This document shows positions 9,245-16,673 of a stretch of DNA of 64,000 nt, in pieces. The notes under the pieces are model-generated. The model saw nothing but the letters and a program-made list of their open reading frames with translations, did not search any database and was not told where the DNA came from. Source of the stretch: Pelagibius sp050330205 (GTDB taxonomy: Bacteria; Pseudomonadota; Alphaproteobacteria; Kiloniellales; Kiloniellaceae); contig JBHJOA010000032.1 in the NCBI GenBank assembly GCA_050330205.1, forward strand, positions 124,001 through 188,000, in the 5' to 3' direction. Position 1 is the stretch's first letter. Every line of letters starts with the position of its first letter. Both the position numbers and the translations under genes were made by a program.

Positions 9245-10648
9245 TCATCGCGCGGGAGTCATCGGCGGCAGATCGCCGGCTCCCTGCCGCTGCGGCTTCG
9301 GTCGACGGCCTCCGGGACCGAGTGCTCCCTCGTGTTCCGGGCCATGGAGGTGTGCCAACTCGGGCAATTGCGGCAGCGCCGAGAGCTCCTTGCCGACGGC
9401 CTTGCGCTCCATGCGGAGAATGGCGAAGTGCATCCACAGCAGGGCTATCAGAACCAGAAGGAAGAGCAGCATGAAGCAGCTCGTCCACACGCCAGTGAGG
9501 TCGTTCAAGGCACCGAAGGCAATCGGCAAGACGAAGCCGCCGAGGCCACCGATCATGCCGACCAGTCCACCTACCGAACCGACGTGACCTGGATAGTAAA
9601 CAGGGATGTGCTTGTAGACGGCGGCCTTTCCGAGCGACATGAAAAAGCCAAGCACAAAGACCAGCACAATGAAGGGAACGACCCCCATGTGGATGGTGAA
9701 GGCGATCGGTCCTTCGATGCCGTGCACCACGTAATCCGTCGAGGGATAGGACAGCAGGAAGGTGCAGACCACCGATACCCCAAAGGTCCAGTACATAATG
9801 GTGCGGGCGCCGTATTTGTCGGACAGGTAGCCGCCGTAGGCGCGGAAGACGCTGGCGGGCACTGAGTAGAATGCGGCAAGCATGCCGGCGGTTCTGATGT
9901 CGAGCCCGTAGGCGCCGACAAGGTAGCGCGGCAGCCAGAGCGCCAAGGCGACAAAGGCGCCGAAGACGAAGAAGTAATAGATCGCGAAACGCCAGACCTG
10001 CTGGTACTTCAGCGGCTCGAGGTGCAGGAAAGCGCCCTTGACCTTCTCGCCGCGCGCCCTGCGCGCCTTCAGCACCGGATCGTCGTCGGTGGTGAACCAG
10101 AACACGACCGCCATGATCAGCAGCCCTACGGCCCAGACCTGGGCGACCGCCTGCCAGCCAAAGGCCACCATGACGAAGGGCGCGACGAACTTGGTCACGG
10201 CCGCGCCGACATTGCCGGCCCCGAAGATACCCAAGGCCGTGCCTTGCTTTTCGGTCGGATACCACCGCGAAACGTAGGCGATGCCGACAGCGAAGGAACC
10301 GCCGGCGAGGCCCACGCCGAGCGCGGCCAGCAGCATCATTTCATAGGTGGTTGCATAGGACAGCAGGAAGGTGGCGAGGGCGGCCAGCACCATGGTGGCG
10401 ACATAGACGATCCGCCCGCCGTACTGATCGGTCCAGATTCCCAGGAAGATGCGGCAGAGCGAGCCGGTGAGGATCGGCGTTCCCGCCAGGAGTCCGAACT
10501 CCGTGTCGGACAGCCCGAGGTCCTCCTTGATCCTGACGCCGATGATCGAAAAGATCGTCCAGACCGCGAAGCAGACCGTGAAGGCCAGGGTGCTCATCCC
10601 CAGCACACGGTTCTGTTGGCCCGGCGTCACCCCTTGCAGATCCTGCAT
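9245..10648 (-). CDS. narK: Nitrate transporter, NarK1 type (MFS)
   Basis: A 467-residue, 12-segment major facilitator of the NarK1 subgroup, which is thought to import nitrate by proton symport. Visible features are the N-terminal GMSTLAFTVCFAVWTIFSI segment, the GVGLAGGSFAVGIAYVSRW stretch (related to the nitrate signature) and GNVGAAVTKFVAPF. The ATG at 10648 fits the AGGAGGGAG site better than a GTG at 10651. NarK1 and NarK2 are one fused protein in Paracoccus-type denitrifiers; here they are separate neighbours. It is the first gene of the nar operon, with a Fnr-type site about 100 bases upstream. The C-terminal 50 residues are hydrophilic and Pro/Arg-rich. Confidence 0.9.
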   Translation of the reverse strand: MQDLQGVTPGQQNRVLGMSTLAFTVCFAVWTIFSIIGVRIKEDLGLSDTEFGLLAGTPILTGSLCRIFLGIWTDQYGGRIVYVATMVLAALATFLLSYATTYEMMLLAALGVGLAGGSFAVGIAYVSRWYPTEKQGTALGIFGAGNVGAAVTKFVAPFVMVAFGWQAVAQVWAVGLLIMAVVFWFTTDDDPVLKARRARGEKVKGAFLHLEPLKYQQVWRFAIYYFFVFGAFVALALWLPRYLVGAYGLDIRTAGMLAAFYSVPASVFRAYGGYLSDKYGARTIMYWTFGVSVVCTFLLSYPSTDYVVHGIEGPIAFTIHMGVVPFIVLVFVLGFFMSLGKAAVYKHIPVYYPGHVGSVGGLVGMIGGLGGFVLPIAFGALNDLTGVWTSCFMLLFLLVLIALLWMHFAILRMERKAVGKELSALPQLPELAHLHGPEHEGALGPGGRRPKPQRQGAGDLPPMTPAR

Positions 10649-10713
10649 CACTCCCTCCTCTGCCTGCCGACTTGCGACAGCCGGGGAAATGCAATTCCCC
10701 TGAAACCGGGAGG

Positions 10714-10755
10714 ATCATTGTCTCGTATCGGGCCGAGTTATTTGATACAGGTCAA
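10714..10755 (-). promoter_or_regulatory. Fnr/Dnr-type activator site and likely -10 element of the nar operon
   Basis: Positions 10742-10755 read TTGATACAGGTCAA, one mismatch from TTGAT-N4-ATCAA, the target of Fnr/Dnr/NarR proteins. On the minus strand an AATGAT (10719-10714) lies about 32 bases centre to centre from it. That is the spacing of a class II activator site at -41.5. The start of transcription would then be near 10707, giving a leader of about 60 bases before narK1. The box is seen directly; the -10 and start point are inferred. Confidence 0.75.
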
Positions 10756-10856
10756 TTCCATTGGAAAGCGGATTCGAAATAAGCGCCCTGCCCAAGAAGA
10801 ACGAACCAACATGGTGCTTTTTTCTATCTCGCAATTGTTGTTATGGTATCAGCTAC

Positions 10857-10870
10857 TTGATGAAGATCAA
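10857..10870. promoter_or_regulatory. Perfect Fnr/Dnr-type site near the regulator gene
   Basis: TTGATGAAGATCAA is a perfect TTGAT-N4-ATCAA palindrome. Its centre is 57 bases before the regulator start at 10921 and about 215 bases from narK1. Its first half could overlap a weak -35 (TTGATG) of the regulator promoter, which would make it a self-repression site; activation of the regulator gene is the alternative. The sequence does not decide between them. Confidence 0.75.
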
Positions 10871-10920
10871 TTACTGCGCTTAACTGCAGCCGGCTGCGAC
10901 TCGTCTGGGTGGAGATTGGG

Positions 10921-11619
10921 GTGAGATCGGACGACATTGCGCTTGTTCGCGAACTGGATCTCTTCGCCGAGATGGCGGAGTCCAACTTCGAGGAACTGAT
11001 GCAGGCGGCGTTTCTGCAGAGGTTTCCGCCGCAGGTACAGCTGATCACCGAGGGGGATCCGCCGGACTTTCTCCACATTGTGGTAGAGGGCAGCGTCGAG
11101 CTGATCGCCACCGGAAATGGCCGCGAGACCTCGATCGAGATCGTGCGCCCCGTCTCGACCTTCATCCTGGCCGCTGTCCTCCGCGATGCCGTCTACCTGA
11201 TGTCCGGCCGCACCATCGAAAGCAGCATCGTCCTCATGGTGCCGGCCGAGAACGTCCGGGCGATTTTCGCCCGCGACAACGCCTTTGCGCGCGCCGTGGT
11301 GCGCGAACTCTCCGGACGCTACCGGGCGGTCGTGAAGTCGTTGAAAAACCACAAGCTGCGCAATGCAGTCGAGCGTCTCGCCAACTTCCTGCTGCAGCAG
11401 CATGTCCAGCAAGGCAGCAGTGGCACGTTGGACTTGCAGGTGGACAAGCGAACTCTGGCGGCGCTCCTCGGCATGACGCCGGAGAACCTGTCGCGCGCCT
11501 TTGCGACCCTGAGGCCCTATGGCGTCGAGGTGAACGGCCGCGAGATTCGCCTGCACAGCATTCCCGAACTGCGCGGTCTGGCGAAGTCCAATCCGCTGAT
11601 CGACGATCCGGCGACCTGA
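10921..11619 (+). CDS. Crp/Fnr-family regulator without Fe-S cysteines (NarR/Dnr-like)
   Basis: This 232-residue protein has an N-terminal cyclic-nucleotide-binding-like beta roll (about residues 15-125), a long dimer helix and a C-terminal winged helix. The recognition helix MTPENLSRAFATL keeps the E-x-x-S-R pattern that reads TTGAT half sites. Its N-terminal 30 residues contain no cysteine, so it cannot carry the [4Fe-4S] cluster of Fnr. NarR (nitrate/nitrite response) or Dnr/NNR (NO through heme) are the best family matches. A GTG at 10921 is chosen because GGAG lies 6 bases before it; a GTG at 10909 in the same frame has no such site. It diverges from the nar operon, and a perfect target site lies just upstream. 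Confidence 0.88.
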   Translation: MRSDDIALVRELDLFAEMAESNFEELMQAAFLQRFPPQVQLITEGDPPDFLHIVVEGSVELIATGNGRETSIEIVRPVSTFILAAVLRDAVYLMSGRTIESSIVLMVPAENVRAIFARDNAFARAVVRELSGRYRAVVKSLKNHKLRNAVERLANFLLQQHVQQGSSGTLDLQVDKRTLAALLGMTPENLSRAFATLRPYGVEVNGREIRLHSIPELRGLAKSNPLIDDPAT

Positions 11620-11693
11620 ACGCCGCATTGGCCGGATTCCGGCGGACGCCCCGTCGTCTCAGGGGGCTGACGGTCCCTGCAATCGCGCGCTCT

Positions 11694-11879
11694 TCAGTGC
11701 GACCCGGCTTCGCCTTCGGTGATCTGGAGAATCTGCCGTCCAAGCACGGCGATCTCCGACTTGAGCTGATCGATCTGGCGTCCCTGGGATACGACCATCT
11801 CGCTCAGGTCATTTATCATCTTCTCGTTGTAGGCGACATGGGCCTCAATATCCTGAAGCGTCTTGGCGTCGGCGGTCAT
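11694..11879 (-). CDS. slyX: SlyX-family small coiled-coil protein
   Basis: A 61-residue protein that is almost entirely one coiled coil: IEAHVAYNEKMINDLSEMV followed by QGRQIDQLKSEIAVLGRQI, matching the SlyX family (about 70 residues). The function of SlyX is not established. The ATG at 11879 has AGGGAG at proper distance; another ATG two codons earlier is too close to it. It stands alone, converging with the Crp/Fnr-type gene and separated from the TauE gene by 190 bases in which nothing was recognised. Confidence 0.8.
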   Translation of the reverse strand: MTADAKTLQDIEAHVAYNEKMINDLSEMVVSQGRQIDQLKSEIAVLGRQILQITEGEAGSH

Positions 11880-12075
11880 GCTCATACTCCCTTGAAGCTG
11901 CGGCTGAGGGGCGCACGCTTGCTAACCTCCAATCTAAGAAGGCGCCACAATGCGTCAAGGTCGCATCGGTGGTGAAGCACAGGGCAGGAAAGATCAAGAC
12001 TCTCGGCAGCGATATCGAGAGCTGCCTCTGCCCTCCGGTGGCAGCCGACCCTCCATTGCGCAGAGTCCTGCCCGG

Positions 12076-12843
12076 CTAGGCTACCTCGAAGCTGCCGTAG
12101 ATCAGTGATGCCCCGCCGACGACGATGAGGATCTCGATGAAGAGAGTATGGATGCGAATGTCCGTGCGCTTGACGATCCAGGCGGCGACCCAGGCGCCGG
12201 GGATCGTGCAGAGCCCCATGGCGAAGGCGACGACGAAGAGCGACAGCGTCAGCGCGTCGAGCGTGCCGAAGAAGATGATTTTGCCGAAGTTGACGATGAC
12301 AGCAATGGCAGCATCGGTTGCCAGCAATGCCGGCCCGGCCAGGCCGAAACCCATGAGAATGGGGATCACCAGCATACCGGCGCCGACGATGACACTGGAG
12401 AGGAACCCGTAGGCACCGGAAACCGCGATGACCGTGGGCCGGCTCGGCTCCATCATGCGACCGGCCATCCAGCGGCGCAGCGGCACCGAGGCCATCAGAA
12501 TGGCGCCGAGGATGCCCTGCACCATGCCCGAGTCCATCCGCACATAGAGAAGCGCACCGAGCGCCGACGCCGGCACTGCGGTGCCGGCGATCAGGAGGAT
12601 GCGCTTGGGCTCCAGGTGGCTGCGAAAGAACCAGGCTCGGCTGGCATTGTTGATCAGCATCATCACCGAAATCACCGGAATGACGGCCTTGGGCCCGATG
12701 ATCGGCGTTATGAACAGGGTAATGATCAGCCCGGAGCCGAAACCGCTCATACCACCGAGCGCGGCCGCGACGAAGCAGACGCCGATCGCCATCAGCACCG
12801 TCAGGGGGGTCAGCCCCGGCAAGAGATTGTCGAGAAACTCCAC
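12076..12843 (-). CDS. TauE/SafE (TSUP) family membrane exporter
   Basis: This 255-residue protein has about eight membrane segments in two related halves. The first half starts VLMAIGVCFVAAALGGMSGFGSGL and the second has a similar GAYGFLSSVIVGAGMLVIPIL. This is the TauE/SafE fold used to export sulfite, sulfoacetate or other small organic anions. It probably starts with a GTG at 12843 and lies 15 bases after a MmgE/PrpD gene on the same strand, so it is likely the last gene of that operon. It may export a carboxylate or by-product of the pathway; the substrate cannot be read from sequence. Confidence 0.85.
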   Translation of the reverse strand: MEFLDNLLPGLTPLTVLMAIGVCFVAAALGGMSGFGSGLIITLFITPIIGPKAVIPVISVMMLINNASRAWFFRSHLEPKRILLIAGTAVPASALGALLYVRMDSGMVQGILGAILMASVPLRRWMAGRMMEPSRPTVIAVSGAYGFLSSVIVGAGMLVIPILMGFGLAGPALLATDAAIAVIVNFGKIIFFGTLDALTLSLFVVAFAMGLCTIPGAWVAAWIVKRTDIRIHTLFIEILIVVGGASLIYGSFEVA

Positions 12844-12858
12844 CCCGGGGTACCCGCT

Positions 12859-14247
12859 TCAGGCGCCGGGCCGGCGCAGTGCCGCCGCGGAGAAAGCTCC
12901 GTCCCCCTCGAACAGACCTGTGGCGAACTCGGCCAGTGCCACAGCCGCGGCCTCCGGCCGACCGGCGAAGGTCAGGTTGGCGCGCGCTTTGGCCAGCAGA
13001 TCCTCCCGGCTCATGCGTTCCCGGATGCCGCCGCGCAACTGCGCCTGGCGCGCCTCCACCACGCGCCCGTCCTTGAGCTCGGCGCGGATGTGGCCGGTAT
13101 AGTTGGCCGGGTACTCGTTGTCGGGATCGATCACGTAGGAGACCTTGCCGGCCAGCTCCAGTGCCCGCGGATCGCGCACCGCCCCCTCGGTGAACTGAGC
13201 CAGGCCGGCGTCGCCGTGGATGAAGCCGGCGGCCACGCAGTAGGGGGATGAGAACTTCGCCGCGTAGGAGGTCGGCGGCGTCTGCTTCACAGCCAGCGGC
13301 TCCCATAGTCGGTGCACCGTGCCTTCGCCGACCTCGCAGACGATCGACTTGATGTCGTCCGGCCTGACGCCCTCACGTGCCAAGCGCACCGCGCAGTCGA
13401 CGTAAGGCTGGGTCATGGTGCCGCAGGCGTAGGGCTTGAAGGCAACATTTGCGGTCTCCCACCGCTGGCCGAGTTCGCCGGTCAGCAGCGCGAAATCCGG
13501 CTCAATGGAAGGGGCAAAGGCGCTGAACAGGCCGTGCGTGCCCTCGAACACCGTGGCCGGTCCGCGGAATCCCGCCGCGCCCATCTGGGCCGCCCGCAGC
13601 CCCGCCTGGGCCGCCCAGCCGGGATGCATGCGTTTGGTCCAGGTGCCGTCGGCGAGATACTCGATGATGCCGGAGGCCATGCTGCCGGCGACACCCAGCG
13701 TATCGCGCAGCTGCGCGCGGCCCTGCCCCATCGCCGCGCCGACACCGGCAGCCGCTCCCATGCAGCCGAGGATGGCCGTCGGGTGGAACCCGGCCGAGTG
13801 CACTCCCTTTTTGGCGACCTGGCCGAGCCGGCAGGCGACCTCGATGCCGACCACCACACCCTTGGCCACATCGCGCGCCGGCAGGTGCATCATCTCTCCC
13901 GCCGCGAAGAGCGCGGGGACGACAACTACTCCGGAATGCACCGGGCAGCCCTCGTAGGTGTTGTCGTAATCTTCGCCGTGGCCGCAGGTGCCGTTGATCA
14001 CCGCTGCGGCAGCGCTCTCGAAGCCCTCCGCCAGGCCGAACACCGTGCAGTCGCCACGCTGGTCGAACGCCTTGCGCACCGCCTGCCCGTAGTCGGTCTC
14101 CAGCGCGGCCACCGAGAGCCCGATGGTGTCGACGATGGTGTTCTCCGCTTCGCGGCGGGCCGCCTGGGGGATGTCGTCGGCTCGGAGCCCTTCGATCCAG
14201 GTAGCGAGAGTGTCCGAGACGGTCGGAGCGGAGCTGTTGGCTGCCAT
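12859..14247 (-). CDS. MmgE/PrpD family protein, paralog 1
   Basis: A 462-residue member of the 2-methylcitrate dehydratase (MmgE/PrpD) family: an N-terminal all-helical domain followed by a smaller alpha/beta domain. Active-site-like stretches are HGEDYDNTYEG, SAGFHPTAILG and KPYACGTMTQPYVDC. The family includes methylcitrate dehydratase, cis-aconitate decarboxylase and iminodisuccinate epimerase, so the substrate is probably a di- or tricarboxylate. It is a close paralog of the gene just upstream (shared ASGIIEYL, TWTKR/AWTKR and HPGWAAQ stretches), suggesting tandem duplication. AAGGAAA before the ATG supports the start. Confidence 0.9.
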   Translation of the reverse strand: MAANSSAPTVSDTLATWIEGLRADDIPQAARREAENTIVDTIGLSVAALETDYGQAVRKAFDQRGDCTVFGLAEGFESAAAAVINGTCGHGEDYDNTYEGCPVHSGVVVVPALFAAGEMMHLPARDVAKGVVVGIEVACRLGQVAKKGVHSAGFHPTAILGCMGAAAGVGAAMGQGRAQLRDTLGVAGSMASGIIEYLADGTWTKRMHPGWAAQAGLRAAQMGAAGFRGPATVFEGTHGLFSAFAPSIEPDFALLTGELGQRWETANVAFKPYACGTMTQPYVDCAVRLAREGVRPDDIKSIVCEVGEGTVHRLWEPLAVKQTPPTSYAAKFSSPYCVAAGFIHGDAGLAQFTEGAVRDPRALELAGKVSYVIDPDNEYPANYTGHIRAELKDGRVVEARQAQLRGGIRERMSREDLLAKARANLTFAGRPEAAAVALAEFATGLFEGDGAFSAAALRRPGA

Positions 14248-14283
14248 GGCATTTCCTTCGAACGGAGACTTCTTCGATCGAAC

Positions 14284-15684
14284 CTAGCTGCGGAACCGCG
14301 CGAGGCCGGCAAGGTTCGGGTGGTGGTCGAGGTTCTGGCAGAACGAGAGCAACGCCTCGGCCTGCGCACGCGGCCATCCGCCGTAGGCGGTATTGGAGAA
14401 GAACTTATCGACAATCTCGTCGTCGCCCAGCGGCTCGTGGACGCCGCCACGCATGTGCGGCTGCCGCAACTCGATCACCCGGCCGTTCATCAGCGTTACC
14501 TTGATGTGGCCGCTGTAGTTGCGTGGGTACTCGTTGTCGGGGTCGATGACGTAGGAGATCTTGCGGGCAAGTGCCAGGATGCGCTCATCGACAGCCTTGG
14601 CGTCGCTGAACTGGGCAAGCCCGGCGTCGCCCTCGTAGAAGCCAACCGCCATGCAGAAGGGCATCGAGAATTTTGCGGCATAGCCCGACGGCGGGGAGTG
14701 CTTGGCCGCCAGCGGCTCCCATAACCGATGCACCAACCCCTCGCCAGTCTCGCAGACGATCGATTCGATGTCCTCGCCGCGGACTCCCTGCTGCGCCAGG
14801 CGGATGGTGCAGTCGATGTAGGGATGGATCATGGTGCCGCAGGCATAGGGTTTGAAGACCACGCGCTGCATGTACCATTCGGTCCCGAGCCCCTCCGTGA
14901 GATGGCGATAGTCCGGCCGAGCAGTCGGTGCGAAGGCCTTGAAAAAGCTGTGATCCCCCTCAAAGACCGTGCGCGGCGCGAAGAAACCGGTGCGCGCGAT
15001 GATCGCCGCTTTGTAGCCTGACTGGGCCGCCCAGCCGGGATGCAGCCGCTTGGTCCAGGCACCATCGGTCAGGTATTCGATGATCCCGGAGGCCATGGAC
15101 GCGGCGATCCCGAAGGCCATGGCCAGCTTCTGTGGCTTCAGCCCCAGCGCCGTGCCGGCGCCCGCCGCCGCGCCCAGCGCGCCGATGACGCCCACGGGAT
15201 GGAAGCAGGCACGATGCATGTGGCCGGCGGCGACATGATTCAGCCGGCAGACCGCCTCCATGCCGGCGACGATGCCCAGCAGCGCGCGTTCACCGGACAG
15301 CTTGTAGTGCTCGGCGGCCGCCAGTACGGCGGGGATCACCATGGCTCCGACCCGGATCGGCGCCCCCTCGAGGGTATCGTCGAAATCTTCGCCGTGAATC
15401 GCGACGCCGTTGACCAATGCCGCACCGGCGGCATCGAGACTGCGGCGTTGTCCGAGCGCGGTGCAGCCGCCCTCGCTGTCCCAGCCGATCAGGATCTGCC
15501 GCACGTAGGGTTCACGCCTGGCGGCGATGCAGAGGCCGGCGGCATCGACGAGGTCGCGCAGGGCGACCGCTCGAGCCGCTTGTGGAATGTCGCCTGGGGC
15601 GATTCCAGAGAGAAATGCGGCGAAACCCTCGGAGAGCGTTCTGCTTGCCGCCGCCGGCATGCTGCCCTGTCCCGCCGAGGTCAT
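14284..15684 (-). CDS. MmgE/PrpD family protein, paralog 2
   Basis: This 466-residue paralog matches its downstream neighbour along its whole length, with HGEDFDDTLEGAPIRVG, CFHPVGVIGALGAAAG, KRLHPGWAAQSG and KPYACGTMIHPYIDC in the same order. It differs in the substrate-facing loop after HGED (APIRVG here, CPVHSG in paralog 1), so the two copies may act on different stereoisomers or successive intermediates. That is inference. It is first in a leftward operon with paralog 1 and the TauE exporter, and diverges from the SDR gene across 212 bases that contain a putative operator. Confidence 0.9.
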   Translation of the reverse strand: MTSAGQGSMPAAASRTLSEGFAAFLSGIAPGDIPQAARAVALRDLVDAAGLCIAARREPYVRQILIGWDSEGGCTALGQRRSLDAAGAALVNGVAIHGEDFDDTLEGAPIRVGAMVIPAVLAAAEHYKLSGERALLGIVAGMEAVCRLNHVAAGHMHRACFHPVGVIGALGAAAGAGTALGLKPQKLAMAFGIAASMASGIIEYLTDGAWTKRLHPGWAAQSGYKAAIIARTGFFAPRTVFEGDHSFFKAFAPTARPDYRHLTEGLGTEWYMQRVVFKPYACGTMIHPYIDCTIRLAQQGVRGEDIESIVCETGEGLVHRLWEPLAAKHSPPSGYAAKFSMPFCMAVGFYEGDAGLAQFSDAKAVDERILALARKISYVIDPDNEYPRNYSGHIKVTLMNGRVIELRQPHMRGGVHEPLGDDEIVDKFFSNTAYGGWPRAQAEALLSFCQNLDHHPNLAGLARFRS

Positions 15685-15805
15685 CGTCTCTGCCGCTCCC
15701 TAGAGGCGCCCTGCTCCGACGCGCCCGACGCGGGACGCGGCCCCGAGGCGCCACCGCAAGGGCGGCACCGGACGGAAACGGCCAGACGATTTCATCTTAG
15801 CTCTC

Positions 15806-15822
15806 AACTGTCAACAATTGAC
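15806..15822. promoter_or_regulatory. Putative operator, copy 1 of a shared 17-bp motif
   Basis: AACTGTCAACAATTGAC contains the inverted repeat GTCAA-N3-TTGAC. It lies between two divergent transcription units (MmgE/PrpD paralog 2 leftward, SDR rightward). A second copy differing at 2 of 17 positions occurs at 18104-18120, also in a divergent promoter region. Short GTC/GAC palindromes of this kind are often bound by GntR-family repressors, but no such regulator gene is in the window. Confidence 0.6.
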
Positions 15823-15850
15823 GATACCGAAATTGCCAGTCATCCTCGCG

Positions 15851-15882
15851 CCAAGCTTGGATGGGGCCAAGCTTGGATGGGA
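15851..15882 (+). repeat. 16-bp tandem duplication with palindromic core before the SDR gene
   Basis: CCAAGCTTGGATGGGG is directly followed by CCAAGCTTGGATGGGA: two adjacent 16-base units, each starting with the perfect palindrome CCAAGCTTGG. The duplication lies in the leader of the SDR gene, 15-46 bases before its chosen ATG. It could be a double operator or a slippage product. Confidence 0.8.
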
Positions 15883-15896
15883 AGGAACGTGAGAGC

Positions 15897-16667
15897 ATGG
15901 CGCAAGCAACTGAAGCCGCCCCTGGGCGCAGGCTCGAGGGCAAGGCCGCCTTCATCACCGGGGCGTCGCGGCGCATCGGTCGTGCCACCGCTCTTGGCCT
16001 GGCGCGAGAGGGTGCCGATCTGCTGCTGAATGCCCGCAGTGCCCGCGACGAGTTGGAGGGAGTCGCCGAAGAGGTGCGCGCCCTCGGCCGCCGCGTCGCC
16101 GTGGTGATGGGGGATGTGACCGACGAGGCCGCCGTTGCCCGCATGGTCGAAGACGCGGCCGGCGCCTTCGGACGCATCGACATTCTGGTGAACAATGCCG
16201 CCATCCGGCGCCAGGTCCCTTTCACCGAGATGAGCTACGCCGACTGGCGGGAAATCAACGCCGTCATCCTCGACGGCGCCTTCCTGATGTGCCGGGCGGT
16301 GCTGCCGGTCATGATCGCCGGCGGCGGCGGTACCATCATCAACATCGGCGGCGTCTCCGCCCATATCGGCGCCAGGAACCGCGCCCACGTCGCCGCCGCC
16401 AAGGCGGGGCTGGTCGGCCTGACCAAGGCGCTGGCCGTCGAGTTCGCCGACCGCAGCGTCACGGTCAACTGCGTCGCCCCGGGGAAGATCGGCGGCGAGC
16501 GGTCCAAAACCTCGGGCGAATCGCCGAAGATGCCGGCCGAGATCCCACTCGGCCGCGAGGGCGAGATCGACGAGGCGGCCGGCATGATCGTCGCGCTCTG
16601 CCTGCCTTCCGCCCGTTTCATGACCGGACAGACGGTGCACGTCAGTGGTGGCCTCTACATGCCCTGA
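15897..16667 (+). CDS. SDR-family protein with non-canonical YxxxK site
   Basis: A 256-residue short-chain dehydrogenase/reductase fold. The Rossmann cofactor motif is TGASRRIGRA (residues 21-30) and NNAA is at 99-102. Ser154 and Lys169 of the catalytic set are present, but the position of the catalytic Tyr (four before the Lys) is Val165, preceded by His164, in RAHVAAAK. It may be a dehydrogenase with an altered mechanism or a different kind of enzyme. The ATG at 15897 is preferred; one at 15861 falls inside the tandem repeat. It faces MmgE/PrpD paralog 3 and probably acts on the same metabolites. Confidence 0.85.
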   Translation: MAQATEAAPGRRLEGKAAFITGASRRIGRATALGLAREGADLLLNARSARDELEGVAEEVRALGRRVAVVMGDVTDEAAVARMVEDAAGAFGRIDILVNNAAIRRQVPFTEMSYADWREINAVILDGAFLMCRAVLPVMIAGGGGTIINIGGVSAHIGARNRAHVAAAKAGLVGLTKALAVEFADRSVTVNCVAPGKIGGERSKTSGESPKMPAEIPLGREGEIDEAAGMIVALCLPSARFMTGQTVHVSGGLYMP

Positions 16668-16673
16668 CCCACC

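Noticed and set aside
10921..11619. Calling the regulator Fnr
   Set aside because: No N-terminal cysteines are present to hold a [4Fe-4S] cluster, so an oxygen-sensing Fnr role is unlikely.
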